Of a stretch of 40,389 nt of DNA, positions 1 to 8,448 are shown piece after piece. Both the position numbers and the translations under genes were made by a program. The DNA is taken from contig NZ_FXAN01000074.1 of the NCBI RefSeq assembly GCF_900176645.1, positions 1-40,389 on the forward strand. Reading direction: 5' to 3'. Position 1 is the stretch's first letter. Each line of letters starts with the position of its first letter. This stretch comes from Burkholderia singularis. GTDB taxonomy: Bacteria > Pseudomonadota > Gammaproteobacteria > Burkholderiales > Burkholderiaceae. A model generated the notes under the pieces. It had not been told where the DNA came from and did no database searches. It worked only from the letters and a program-made list of their open reading frames with translations.

Positions 1-119
1 TCGCCTTCGCCTTCGCCTTCGCCTTCGCCTTCGCCTTCGCCTTCGCCTTCGCCTTCGCCTTCGCCTTCGCCTTCGCCTTCGCCTTCGCCTTCGCCTTCGC
101 CTTCGCCTTCGCCTTCGCC
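1..119. repeat. Hexanucleotide tandem repeat (TCGCCT)n, about 19.8 copies
   Basis: An uninterrupted array of the 6-mer TCGCCT runs from the first base of the window to position 119, where the phase breaks (C instead of T at 120). It continues off the left edge, so its full length is unknown. In plus frames it would read as Ser-Pro, Arg-Leu or Ala-Phe dipeptides; on the minus strand as Gly-Glu, Ala-Lys or poly-Arg. Because the unit is 6 bp, copy-number change would not shift a frame. It lies about 300 bp before pxpB and is probably intergenic or in the end of a gene outside the window. Confidence 0.97.
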
Positions 120-120
120 C

Positions 121-416
121 GTCTCCAACGGCCTCGCGACACGCCAGCGACGCGGCGCGCGCGTGCGCCGCGTCGCGCGCCGGCGAAATGCCCGGCATGC
201 ACGGCGGCGCCTGCCGCCCGAACGGGCGGGGGAGCGTGTTATAAACATGCCCTCGAACGAGGTTCGACAAGCGTGCGCCCGGCGCCGGAAGTTCGCATGG
301 GCATGCGCGCCGTACAATTCCGTGCCGGAATCCTCCGGTCGCCTTCGGCGGCAAGCCGTCAACATTTTGTTGGTAATCTATTCGTGACACGGCCCAATGC
401 CGCCAGCCTCCCATCG
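121..416 (+). other. Leader region upstream of pxpB
   Basis: About 300 bases between the tandem repeat and pxpB hold no convincing gene. A TATAAA hexamer at 240-245 could be a -10 element, but no good -35 lies 16-18 bp upstream. The inverted repeat at 253-267 falls just downstream of it, where a repressor could act. The plus frame used by pxpB is open leftwards through the repeat, but that part has no protein-like composition and is judged accidental. Confidence 0.5.
253..267. promoter_or_regulatory. Inverted repeat upstream of pxpB, candidate operator
   Basis: TCGAAC-GAG-GTTCGA is a perfect 6-bp inverted repeat with a 3-nt spacer. It sits about 150 bp before the pxpB start and 8 bp after a TATAAA hexamer. 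An operator role for the pxp operon is inferred from position only; no regulator gene is adjacent. Confidence 0.3.
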
Positions 417-1073
417 ATGATCACTCCACGCATCTACCCGCTCGGCGATACCGCCATCGTCTGCGAGACGCCGCCTCCCGCGACGCTGGAATGCCAGCGC
501 CGCGTCTGGGCGGTCGCGCACGCGGCGACGGGCTGGCAGCACGTTGTCGACGTCGTACCCGGCATGAATAATCTGACCATCGTGTTCGATCCGCTCGCGA
601 CCACCGCCGACGCACTTACACCGCTAATGAAAGCCGCGTGGCGCGACGCCGACGGCGTTGCCGAGAGCAGCCGCGAAATCGAGATTCCGGTCGACTACGG
701 CGGCGAATTCGGCCCCGACCTCGACGCGGTCGCCAAACACACCGGGCTTGCCGCCGACGAAATCGTGCGGCGTCATGCGGGCGGCAGCTATATCGTGTTC
801 TTCCTCGGCTTCCAACCGGGCTTCGCCTACATGGGTGGCCTCGAAAGCGCGCTGCATACGCCGCGACGCGCGATGCCGCGCGTCGAAGTGCCCGCCGGCT
901 CGGTGGGCATTGGCGGCGAGCAGACCGGCATCTATCCGGCCGCGGCGCCCGGCGGCTGGCAACTGATCGGCCGCACGCCGCTCACGCTGTTCGACCCGGC
1001 GCGCACGCCGCCCACGCTGCTGCAACCGGGCGATCGCGTGCGCTTCACCGTTGCGGGAGTACATACCGGATGA
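417..1073 (+). CDS. pxpB: 5-oxoprolinase subunit PxpB (allophanate hydrolase subunit 1 family)
   Basis: PxpB is one subunit of the prokaryotic ATP-dependent 5-oxoprolinase PxpABC, which opens 5-oxo-L-proline to L-glutamate in the cytoplasm. The 218-residue product has the usual family length (KipI/AHS1). It carries GFQPGFAY at about residues 131-138, the Gly-rich stretch with IGGEQTGIYP ending near 174, and GGWQLIGRTP at 179-188. The ATG at 417 is chosen because family homology begins there; an in-frame GTG at 384 is the alternative. The stop overlaps the start of pxpC (ATGA at 1070-1073), implying translational coupling. Older annotations call this allophanate hydrolase subunit 1, but the pxpA partner and the absence of urea carboxylase favour 5-oxoprolinase. 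Confidence 0.93.
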   Translation: MITPRIYPLGDTAIVCETPPPATLECQRRVWAVAHAATGWQHVVDVVPGMNNLTIVFDPLATTADALTPLMKAAWRDADGVAESSREIEIPVDYGGEFGPDLDAVAKHTGLAADEIVRRHAGGSYIVFFLGFQPGFAYMGGLESALHTPRRAMPRVEVPAGSVGIGGEQTGIYPAAAPGGWQLIGRTPLTLFDPARTPPTLLQPGDRVRFTVAGVHTG

Positions 1074-2146
1074 CATCGAGCCACGCCACGGGCGGCATTG
1101 AAGTGTTGCGCGCCGGGCCGCTTTCGAGCGTCCAGGATCTCGGACGCCACGGCTACCGCCATCTCGGCGTCGCGCAGAGCGGCGCGCTCGACACGCTCGC
1201 GCTCGAAGTCGGCAATCGCCTCGTCGGCAACCGGCCCGAGGCCGCGGCGATCGAAATCACGCTCGGGCCCGCGTCGTTCCGCTTCCCGCGCGCCACGCGC
1301 ATTGCGATCACCGGCACCGAATTCGGCGCGACGCTCGACGGCAAGCCGGTCTATTCATGGTGGAGCGTGCCCGTCGCGGCCGGGCAGACGCTCACGCTGC
1401 CTGCCGCGAAGCGCGGGATGCGCGGTTATCTATGCGTGATGGGCGGCATCGACGTGCTGCCGATGCTCGGTTCGCGCAGCACCGATCTGGCATCGCATTT
1501 CGGCGGACTCGGCGGGCGCGTGTTACGCGACGGCGACCGGCTGCCGACCGGCGCGCCGCCGCCGGACGCGCCCGGGTGCGTCGCGCCCGGCGCGCCCGAA
1601 TTCGGCCTGAAAGCGCCCGCCTGGTGTTCGTTCGCGCGCGTCGACACGGCACGCCGCCACAAACACACGCATGCGTCGTGGGCGATGCCCGTGCGCGTGC
1701 TGCCCGGCCCGCAGTACGCGAGCTTCACGCCGGCCGCACAGCAGGCGTTCTGGAACGACGAATGGATCGTCACGCCGAGCAGCAACCGGATGGGTTACCG
1801 GCTCGCGGGCACGGCGCTCGCGCGTGACGGGTGCGACGATCTGCTGTCGCACGCGGTGCTGCCCGGCACGATCCAGGTGCCCGGCAACGGCCAGCCGATC
1901 GTGCTGATGAACGATGCGCAAACGACGGGCGGCTATCCGCGGATCGGCTCGGTGATCCGCGCGGATCTGTGGAAACTCGCGCAGGCGCGGCTGAACCTGC
2001 CGATCCGCTTTGTCCGCGTGACGGCAGACGCCGCGCGCGCGGCGCTCGACGCCGAGCGCGCGTATTTGCGCCAAATCGATGTCGCCATCGAAATGCGCGA
2101 CGAGGCGCGCGAGCGTGCGCTTGCCGCACGCGGCGCAGCCGCTTGA
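1070..2146 (+). CDS. pxpC: 5-oxoprolinase subunit PxpC (biotin-dependent carboxyltransferase-like family)
   Basis: PxpC is the AHS2/KipA-type subunit that works with PxpB and PxpA to hydrolyse 5-oxoproline with ATP. The 358-residue product shows the family's N-terminal signature VQDLGRHGY at about 21-29 with SGALD shortly after, and the C-terminal [26 protein letters not shown] block (split here: TTGGYPRIG then ADLWKLAQA). The start overlaps the pxpB stop by 4 nt. The length matches free-standing PxpC rather than the fused urea amidolyase form. The C-terminus is charged and Ala/Arg-rich. Confidence 0.93.
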   Translation: MTSSHATGGIEVLRAGPLSSVQDLGRHGYRHLGVAQSGALDTLALEVGNRLVGNRPEAAAIEITLGPASFRFPRATRIAITGTEFGATLDGKPVYSWWSVPVAAGQTLTLPAAKRGMRGYLCVMGGIDVLPMLGSRSTDLASHFGGLGGRVLRDGDRLPTGAPPPDAPGCVAPGAPEFGLKAPAWCSFARVDTARRHKHTHASWAMPVRVLPGPQYASFTPAAQQAFWNDEWIVTPSSNRMGYRLAGTALARDGCDDLLSHAVLPGTIQVPGNGQPIVLMNDAQTTGGYPRIGSVIRADLWKLAQARLNLPIRFVRVTADAARAALDAERAYLRQIDVAIEMRDEARERALAARGAAA

Positions 2147-2202
2147 TGAGCCGGCGGCGAGAACGCACGCGCGCCGGCGCCGAACCTGGGAATGCGAACG
2201 CC

Positions 2203-2949
2203 ATGCATATCGATTTGAACGCCGACCTCGGCGAAGGCTGCGGCTCCGACGAGGCACTCCTCGATCTCGTCACGTCGGCGAACATCGCATGCGGCTGGCA
2301 CGCGGGCAGCGCGCAAGCGATGCGTGATTGCGTGCGCTGGGCGCTCGACAAGGGCGTCGCGATCGGCGCGCATCCGAGCTTTCACGATCCCGAGAACTTC
2401 GGCCGCACGGAAATGAACCTGCCCGCGTGCGAAATCTACGCGGGCGTGCTCTATCAGCTGGGCGCGCTGTCGGCGATCGCGCTGGCCGAAGGCGGACATC
2501 TTGCGCACGTGAAGCCGCATGGCGCGCTGTACAACCAGGCCGCGCGCGATCCGGCGATCGCCGACGCGGTCATCTCGGCAGTCCGCGATTTCGATCCGTC
2601 GCTCGCGGTGTTCGGGCTCGCGAAAAGCGGCTTCATTGCCGCCGCGCGACGCGTGGGGCTCGCCGCCATCGAGGAGGTATTCGCCGATCGGGGCTACCGC
2701 GCCGACGGCTCGCTCGTGCCGCGCACCGAACCCGGCGCGCTCGTCGACGACGAAGCCGAGATGCTCGCCCGCACGTTGGAGATGATTCGCGGACGACGCG
2801 TGCGTGCGGTGACGGGCGAATGGGTGCCGCTCGACGCGCAAACGGTCTGCCTGCACGGCGACGGGCCGCACGCGCTCGCATTCGCGCGCCGGATCCGTAC
2901 AGCGCTCGACGCGGCCGGCATCAGCGTGCAGGCGCCCGGCGCGGCGTAG
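2203..2949 (+). CDS. pxpA: 5-oxoprolinase subunit PxpA (LamB/YcsF family)
   Basis: PxpA is the third 5-oxoprolinase subunit. The 248-residue product opens with the family hallmark [12 protein letters not shown], has [10 protein letters not shown] at about 27-36, IGAHPSFHD near 54-62 and VKPHGALYN at 103-111. The length equals the usual 245-255 residues. The ATG at 2203 is chosen because homologues begin exactly with the DLNADLGEG strand. An in-frame ATG at 2146 overlaps the pxpC stop and would add 19 residues of low-complexity Arg-rich sequence. The third gene of the overlapping or close pxpBCA set. Confidence 0.94.
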   Translation: MHIDLNADLGEGCGSDEALLDLVTSANIACGWHAGSAQAMRDCVRWALDKGVAIGAHPSFHDPENFGRTEMNLPACEIYAGVLYQLGALSAIALAEGGHLAHVKPHGALYNQAARDPAIADAVISAVRDFDPSLAVFGLAKSGFIAAARRVGLAAIEEVFADRGYRADGSLVPRTEPGALVDDEAEMLARTLEMIRGRRVRAVTGEWVPLDAQTVCLHGDGPHALAFARRIRTALDAAGISVQAPGAA

Positions 2950-3252
2950 ACGCAACCGCCTTTCGCGCGCGCCCACGTCCGCACGTCCGAGCGCGCTGAT
3001 TGGCGCCTCCGCGATGCGCGTGCCCGCCTTTGGCCCGAGCGCGAGTTAGCGCATCGCACGCCGCATGTGGCCGCGCTGGGAAATCCCGCGCGACTTTGCC
3101 ACAATACCCGTCCAGACGAGGATCTCGACGGGCTTGCACACCGCGCGTACCCACGCCGATGAAGCGCACGCTCCGGCATCCAATCCCGGTCCCCGGCTTC
3201 CCCACCGTCGCGCAAAGACGGTGCTCGACCACCCATGTCAGGAAATATGCCC
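2950..3252 (+). other. Intergenic region between pxpA and the DUF969 gene
   Basis: Roughly 300 bases with no protein-like reading frame. No Rho-independent terminator with a T-tract was found after pxpA. It is therefore open whether the two downstream membrane genes share the pxp transcript or have their own promoter. A useful ribosome site (AGGA, 3240-3243) lies at its end. Confidence 0.5.
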
Positions 3253-4065
3253 ATGTCGAACACCGTCAGCCTATGGCCGCTCGTCGGCGTCGCCGTGATC
3301 GTCGCCGGTTTCGCGCTGCGCTTCAATCCGATGCTGATCGTCGCGCTCGCCGCGATCGCGACGGCCGCGAGCGCACACTTCCCGCCCGCGCGGATCCTTG
3401 CCGCCATCGGCGCGGGCTTTCTGAAAACCCGCAACATCCCGCTCATCATTCTGCTGCCGCTCGCCGTGATCGGGCTGCTCGAGCGGCACGGGCTGCGCGA
3501 GCGCGCGCAAACCTGGATCGCGGGGATTCGCGCGGCCACCGCCGGACGTCTGCTCATCATCTATCTGATCGTGCGCGAGCTGAGCGCGGCCGTCGGCCTC
3601 ACCGGCCTCGGCGGCCATCCGCAGATGGTGCGCCCGCTGATCGCGCCGATGGCCGAAGGCGCCGCCGAAAACCGCTTCGGCCCGCTGCCCGACGCGACCC
3701 GTCATCGGCTGCGCGCCTACGCGGCCGCGACCGACAACGTCGGCCTGTTTTTCGGCGAGGATATCTTCGTTGCGTTCGGCGCGATCGTGCTGATGGTGAC
3801 GTTCCTCAAGGAGGCGGGCGTGAGCGTCGAGCCGATGCACGTCGCGTTGTGGGGCATCCCGACCGCGCTCGCCGCACTCGCGATCCACGGCTTCAGGCTC
3901 TGGCGCCTCGACCGGCAACTCGAACGCGAACTGGGCGGCCTCGCCGCCGCTCGACACGCAGACGGGCCGCCCGCGGCCGATGGCGCGCAGCACGCGGGTC
4001 AAGCCGGGCGCGGCGCGCCCGAAGCGGACGCGAAAGCCACTCCCCGCCGGGCGGATCGCGCATGA
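3253..4065 (+). CDS. DUF969 family membrane protein, candidate 5-oxoproline transporter component
   Basis: The 270-residue product is strongly hydrophobic, with about six membrane segments. Recognisable parts are the N-terminal LVGVAVIVAGFALRFNP helix, the IPLIILLPLAVIGLLERHGLRE region, LIIYLIVRELSAA and TGLGGHPQMVRPLIAPM, all typical of DUF969. The C-terminal 50 residues are hydrophilic and Ala-rich. Of three close ATGs (3235, 3247, 3253) the last has the best-spaced ribosome site, AGGA at 3240-3243. It overlaps the DUF979 gene by 4 nt. DUF969 and DUF979 are known as an adjacent pair of membrane families and sit beside pxp genes here; uptake of 5-oxoproline is inferred from that context, not shown. 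Confidence 0.85.
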   Translation: MSNTVSLWPLVGVAVIVAGFALRFNPMLIVALAAIATAASAHFPPARILAAIGAGFLKTRNIPLIILLPLAVIGLLERHGLRERAQTWIAGIRAATAGRLLIIYLIVRELSAAVGLTGLGGHPQMVRPLIAPMAEGAAENRFGPLPDATRHRLRAYAAATDNVGLFFGEDIFVAFGAIVLMVTFLKEAGVSVEPMHVALWGIPTALAALAIHGFRLWRLDRQLERELGGLAAARHADGPPAADGAQHAGQAGRGAPEADAKATPRRADRA

Positions 4066-5018
4066 CGCTCACCATCCATGCGCTCTACTGGCTCGCCGGC
4101 GCGGTGCTGCTCGCGGTCAGCGCGACGATCATCGCCGATCGCTCGCATCCGCGCCGTTTCATGGCGAGCGGCTTCTGGCTGCTGTATGCGCTCGTCTTCG
4201 TCGCCGGCGACCGGCTGCCCGTCGAATGGGTCGGCGCGATCGCCATCGTGATGGCCCTGATTGCCGGCTGCGGCGGCGTGACGGCAGGTAAAGCCGGGCT
4301 GCCGTCCGACAGCGAGCGCCGCGCCAGCGCGGCGCGCATCGGCAACCGGTTGTTCGTGCCGGCGCTCGCCATCCCGTTCGTCACCGTGGCGATCACGCTT
4401 GCGGCGAGCCATCTGCACATCGGTGGCGCACCACTCGTCGAGCCGAAAAACGTCACGCTGATCGGTTTCGGGATCGGCTGCGTGATCGCGCTCGGCATCG
4501 CGTGCCGAATCACGCGCGGCACCGTCGGCCAGTCGCTGCACGAGGCGCGGCGCCTCGTCGACGCGCTGTCGTGGGCGGCCGCGCTGCCGCAGATGCTCGG
4601 CATGCTCGGGCTCGTCTTCGCAGAGGCGGGCGTGGGCCGCGCGGTCACGCATCTGACGATCGCCTACGTGAATCTCGACTACCGGCTCATCGCGGTTGCC
4701 GTCTACTGCATCGGCATGGCGCTGTTCACGATGGTGATGGGCAACGGCTTCGCCGCGTTTCCGGTGATGACGGGCGGAATCGGCGTGCCGATTCTCGTCG
4801 GCGGATTCCACGGCGATCCGGCCGTCATGGCCGCGATCGGCATGTTCAGCGGCTACTGCGGCACGTTGATGACGCCGATGGCGGCCAACTTCAACATGGT
4901 GCCTGCCGCGCTGCTCGAGCTGCCGGACAAGAACGGCGTGATCCGCGTGCAAATTCCGACCGCGCTGGCGTTGCTCGCGACGAATATCGTGTTGCTGAAT
5001 GCGTTGATGTTTCGATGA
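4062..5018 (+). CDS. DUF979 family membrane protein, partner of the DUF969 protein
   Basis: A 318-residue polytopic membrane protein with about nine hydrophobic segments, including a helix at residues 5-24, FVPALAIPFVTVAITLAA and a C-terminal ALALLATNIVLLNALMF helix. The conserved part FTMVMGNGFAAFPVM, then GVPILVGGFHGDPAVMAAIGMFSGYCGTLMTPMAANFN (in pieces), is characteristic of DUF979. The gene starts inside the stop of the DUF969 gene (ATGA at 4062-4065), so the two are probably made in fixed ratio and form one carrier. No ATP-binding partner is encoded, which suggests a secondary transporter. It converges with the GumN gene across 200 bp. Confidence 0.86.
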   Translation: MTLTIHALYWLAGAVLLAVSATIIADRSHPRRFMASGFWLLYALVFVAGDRLPVEWVGAIAIVMALIAGCGGVTAGKAGLPSDSERRASAARIGNRLFVPALAIPFVTVAITLAASHLHIGGAPLVEPKNVTLIGFGIGCVIALGIACRITRGTVGQSLHEARRLVDALSWAAALPQMLGMLGLVFAEAGVGRAVTHLTIAYVNLDYRLIAVAVYCIGMALFTMVMGNGFAAFPVMTGGIGVPILVGGFHGDPAVMAAIGMFSGYCGTLMTPMAANFNMVPAALLELPDKNGVIRVQIPTALALLATNIVLLNALMFR

Positions 5019-5219
5019 GCGAAGGCGCGTGCTACGCGCAAAGCGCGCGCTCATGATGTTGCGATGGGCTCGGGGGGCCGCATCGTCCGAATCGCCTGCC
5101 GCAACCGGCCGGAGGATCGGCGCGAACCGGCACAAATCGGTTTCCTTCACGGCATGGACCACGCCGCGGGCAGCAGCCGGCGGTACGCACCGGCACACCG
5201 TTGAGCGCGCTGCCGCCCC

Positions 5220-6368
5220 TCAGCCCGCGTCCACCCGATACCCCTGCGCCCTCAGCAGTTCAAGCACGCCCTTCGGCCCGCCCAGATGCAGCGCGCCGAT
5301 CGCGACGAACAGCGGCCTGTTCGGCCCGGCGATCGCCGTCATCCTCGCAACGAAGCGGCGGTTGCGCTCGTAGACGATCTTGTTGTCGATCGACTCGGCA
5401 ATCGGCTTCGCGCGCGCGAGCCGCTCGGTCTTCGCCACCGCCCACGCCGCGATCGCGTCTGCATCGCCGATGCGCCAGAGGCGATGCAAGGCACGCACGT
5501 CATCGGCATTTTGCGCGGGCGTCTGCACGAGATCCTGCGCCAGCATCTCGCGCTGCTGCGCGAGCGTGAGTCCGGTGAACGCGCGCATCTGCTCGGCAAG
5601 CGTCTCGAGCCCGACGACCTTGCCGCCCTTCTTGCGCAAAAAGATATTCTGCAGCTGCGCCTCGGTGCCGTATTCGGTTTGCAGCCCCGCGGACAGCGAA
5701 TCGTAGGTTTCGACGACGAGCGCCGCCAGCCACGGCCGCATGTTGCGAATGCCGGCAAGCGCGGCCGCATTGCCGCGCAGCCGGCCCGCGAGCCGCTGCC
5801 ATAGCGGCGCAGGCAGCAGCCTCGGCAGGCACGCGTAATTGCAGATGCCGTACTTCGACACGTCGTCCTGCGATTCGAGCAGATCGTCCGGCGACAATTC
5901 GAGCGCCAGCGTGGGCGACGCAGCGAGCGCCGCCAGAATCGGCTGACGAAACGGCTGCGTGCTCGGATAGTCGGCCGGATCGCCGACATGCAGCGTGCCG
6001 AGCAGATAGAGCGTGACCTTGCCCTTCGTCGCGACATAGAACGGCATCCGCGCGGGCTGCGTGCGCACCGAGCCGCTCGCGACGGTGCCGTTCGACGACA
6101 CGGGCGGCGGCACGTGAAACCCCGGCAACGACAAGCCCGGCGACGGAATCGTCGATTGCGGCACGGGCGCTGTCGCGGCCGCGGCCGCCGCGCGCGCATC
6201 GCCGGGCGGCCACGCGATACCGCCCGTCACGCATGCGCCGACGAGCGCGGCGCCCACGAGCGCCCGCGCGCGCCAGCATCGAATCGGCAAACCGGCGGGC
6301 GGCGCTGCACGCCGGCCCATCCGGCGCGGACGGCGCACGGCACTGCGCGCCGCAACCGCTTCAGGCAT
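5220..6368 (-). CDS. TraB/GumN family protein, last gene of the dpp operon
   Basis: The 382-residue product has an Arg-rich N-terminus, a hydrophobic signal or anchor at about 34-52, an Ala/Pro-rich linker, then a TraB/GumN domain from about residue 110. It starts with FYVATKGKVTLYLLGTLHVGD (GTLH at 124-127) and ends with the second motif, IGALHLGGPKGVLELLRAQGY. Some relatives (Tiki) are metalloproteases using these conserved motifs; the bacterial role is unknown. The ATG at 6368 has a GAGGAGG ribosome site about 12 nt upstream, inside dppF, and overlaps the dppF stop by 8 nt. It is thus coupled to the dipeptide transporter. A role in periplasmic or membrane peptide handling is inference. Confidence 0.86.
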   Translation of the reverse strand: MPEAVAARSAVRRPRRMGRRAAPPAGLPIRCWRARALVGAALVGACVTGGIAWPPGDARAAAAAATAPVPQSTIPSPGLSLPGFHVPPPVSSNGTVASGSVRTQPARMPFYVATKGKVTLYLLGTLHVGDPADYPSTQPFRQPILAALAASPTLALELSPDDLLESQDDVSKYGICNYACLPRLLPAPLWQRLAGRLRGNAAALAGIRNMRPWLAALVVETYDSLSAGLQTEYGTEAQLQNIFLRKKGGKVVGLETLAEQMRAFTGLTLAQQREMLAQDLVQTPAQNADDVRALHRLWRIGDADAIAAWAVAKTERLARAKPIAESIDNKIVYERNRRFVARMTAIAGPNRPLFVAIGALHLGGPKGVLELLRAQGYRVDAG

Positions 6369-7377
6369 GCACGTCCCCCACCTCCTCGGCGCGGTGGCAC
6401 GCAACGAGCCGGCCGTCGACGTCGCGCAGCTTCGGCTCGTCAGCGCGGCAGCGCTCGACCGCATACGGGCAACGCTGATGAAACGCGCAGCCCGACGGCG
6501 GATTGAGCGGCGACGGCAATTCGCCTTGCAGCTTGATCTGGATCTTGCGATCCGCCTCGAAGATCGCGGGCGTCGCCGACATCAGCGCGCGCGTGTACGG
6601 ATGGCGCGGCCGCGCATAGATCGTCTTCTTGTCGCCAAGCTCGGCGACGCTGCCGAAGTACATCACCATCACGTCGTCGGCGATATGCTCGACCACGGCG
6701 AGGTTGTGCGAGATGAACACGTAGCTCGTCTTGAACTGATCCTGCAGATCCATGAAGAGATTCAGGATCTGCGCCTGGATCGATACGTCGAGCGCGGACA
6801 CCGGCTCGTCGGCGACGACGATCTGCGGCTCGAGGATCATCGCGCGCGCAATCGCGACGCGCTGGCGCTGGCCGCCCGAAAACATGTGCGGATAGCGCTT
6901 CGCGTGCTCGGGCCGCAGGCCGACCGTGCGCATGATCTGCGCGACCCGTTGCGTGCGCTCGGCCACGGTGAGCCGGGTATTGATCGCAAGCGGCTCGGCA
7001 AGCGTCTGCTCGACGGTCTTGCGCGGGTTCAGCGAAGCGAACGGATTCTGGAACACCATCTGCACACGGCGGCGCAGCTCGGCGATCGTCGCCGGGCCCG
7101 CGCCCGCCACATCGCAGCCGTCGATCGACAGATGGCCGGAACTCGGCGGCTCGATCATCGTGAGCTGCCGCGCAAGCGTGGATTTGCCGCAGCCCGATTC
7201 GCCGACGACCGCAAGCGTCTTGCCGCGCGCGAGCGTGAACGACACGCCGTTCAGCGCCTTCACGGTGCCTTGCCCGAACATCCCTTTTTTGACTGTGTAG
7301 TGCTTCGCGAGCCGATCGGCGATAAGCACGACGTCGTCGCGCACGGCAGGCTCGCGCGCGTCGAGAATGGCGTTCAT
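6361..7377 (-). CDS. dppF: Dipeptide ABC transporter ATP-binding protein DppF
   Basis: One of two ATPases energising dipeptide import, acting at the inner face of the membrane. The 338-residue product has Walker A GESGCGKS at 59-66, the Q-loop [15 protein letters not shown], signature [14 protein letters not shown], Walker [13 protein letters not shown] and switch His in [10 protein letters not shown]. The C-terminal oligopeptide-transporter extension includes [16 protein letters not shown], whose Cys residues bind a cluster or metal in some family members. It overlaps dppD by 4 nt and the GumN gene by 8 nt. Confidence 0.94.
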   Translation of the reverse strand: MNAILDAREPAVRDDVVLIADRLAKHYTVKKGMFGQGTVKALNGVSFTLARGKTLAVVGESGCGKSTLARQLTMIEPPSSGHLSIDGCDVAGAGPATIAELRRRVQMVFQNPFASLNPRKTVEQTLAEPLAINTRLTVAERTQRVAQIMRTVGLRPEHAKRYPHMFSGGQRQRVAIARAMILEPQIVVADEPVSALDVSIQAQILNLFMDLQDQFKTSYVFISHNLAVVEHIADDVMVMYFGSVAELGDKKTIYARPRHPYTRALMSATPAIFEADRKIQIKLQGELPSPLNPPSGCAFHQRCPYAVERCRADEPKLRDVDGRLVACHRAEEVGDVHA

Positions 7378-8366
7378 TGCGCGCCTCCTTCAGTGTGGGC
7401 CGCCCGCAGATTCAGCGGCCGGATGCAGCGCGCGCGCATCGCGGCGCCGGGCGCCAGCTCGGCGAGCGCCGGATGCGCTTTCGCGCAATCGTCGGCAGCG
7501 TACTTGCAGCGCGGCGCGAACAAGCAGCCGCTTGGCCGGTCGTCGCGGCCCGGCACCATGCCGGCGAGCGCGGCCAGCCGCTTCGCCCCCGCGTTGTGCT
7601 CGGGAATGGCCGCGAGCAACGCTTCGGTGTACGGATGATGCGGATGCGCGAAGATATCCGGCACGCGGTTCGTCTCGATGATCTCGCCCGCGTACATCAC
7701 CGCGACGCGCTGCGCGACTTCCGACACCACCGCGAGATCGTGCGAAATCAGCACGAGTGCCATGCCACGCTCCTTCTGCAGGGTGACGAGCAGATCCATG
7801 ATCTGCGCCTGGATCGTCACGTCGAGCGCGGTTGTCGGCTCGTCGGCGATCAGCAGCTTCGGATTGCACGCGACTGCCATCGCGATCATCACGCGCTGAT
7901 TCATGCCGCCCGACATCTGGTGCGGAAATGTATCGATGCGGTTCTTCGCATCGGGAATCCCGACCTGGTCGAGCAGTTCGAGCGCGCGCTTGTTCAGCGC
8001 ATCGCCGCGCAGGCCCTCGTGCAGCTTCAGCACTTCCCTGATCTGATAGCCGACCGTATAGCTCGGGTTCAGGCTCGTCAGCGCATCCTGGAACACCATC
8101 GCAACGTCCTTGCCGATGATCTTGCGGCGCGCCTTCGGGCTCGCGTTCAGCAGATCGATGCCGTCGAACGTGACCTCGTCGGCGCTGACAATGCCGGGCG
8201 CGTCGATGAGGCCCATCAGCGCCATCATCGTCACGCTCTTGCCCGAGCCCGATTCGCCGACGACGCCGACCACCTCGCCGCGCGCGATCGACAAATCGAC
8301 GCCGGCCACGGCCGGCAGCCCGTTGAAATTCACCGCCAGATTGCGGATCGTCAATAGATTGCTCAT
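7374..8366 (-). CDS. dppD: Dipeptide ABC transporter ATP-binding protein DppD
   Basis: The second ATPase of the dipeptide importer. The 330-residue product has Walker A GESGSGKS at 37-44, Q-loop [15 protein letters not shown], signature [14 protein letters not shown] (Met replaces the usual Leu of LSGG, common in DppD/OppD), Walker [15 protein letters not shown] and [13 protein letters not shown]. The C-terminal oligopeptide extension has the Cys pattern [14 protein letters not shown]. The end overlaps the dppF start by 4 nt. Upstream an 82-bp gap with a 20-bp palindrome separates it from dppC. Confidence 0.94.
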   Translation of the reverse strand: MSNLLTIRNLAVNFNGLPAVAGVDLSIARGEVVGVVGESGSGKSVTMMALMGLIDAPGIVSADEVTFDGIDLLNASPKARRKIIGKDVAMVFQDALTSLNPSYTVGYQIREVLKLHEGLRGDALNKRALELLDQVGIPDAKNRIDTFPHQMSGGMNQRVMIAMAVACNPKLLIADEPTTALDVTIQAQIMDLLVTLQKERGMALVLISHDLAVVSEVAQRVAVMYAGEIIETNRVPDIFAHPHHPYTEALLAAIPEHNAGAKRLAALAGMVPGRDDRPSGCLFAPRCKYAADDCAKAHPALAELAPGAAMRARCIRPLNLRAAHTEGGAQ

Positions 8367-8404
8367 ATCAATGCTCGCCGGCGGCTACCAAAGTGCTGAC
8401 CGCC

Positions 8405-8424
8405 CGTTCGCCGCGCGGCGAACG
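8405..8424. repeat. 20-bp perfect palindrome between dppC and dppD
   Basis: CGTTCGCCGC followed directly by GCGGCGAACG gives a perfect 20-bp palindrome in the 82-bp dppC-dppD gap. In RNA it would form a GC-rich hairpin. No T-tract follows on the minus strand, so it is more likely an mRNA processing or stability element than a strong terminator. Confidence 0.6.
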
Positions 8425-8448
8425 ACGAAAACGTGGAAATCGCTTCAT

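Noticed and set aside
163..387. A 74-codon plus frame after the tandem repeat
   Set aside because: Extremely Arg-rich, starts with GTG without a ribosome site and overlaps the leader of pxpB; no sign of a real protein.
417..2146. pxpB and pxpC as allophanate hydrolase / urea amidolyase
   Set aside because: No urea carboxylase gene is present and pxpA follows, which fits 5-oxoprolinase.
5019..5219. Possible terminator between the DUF979 and GumN genes
   Set aside because: Only short GC-rich partial symmetries were found, with no T-tract on either strand.
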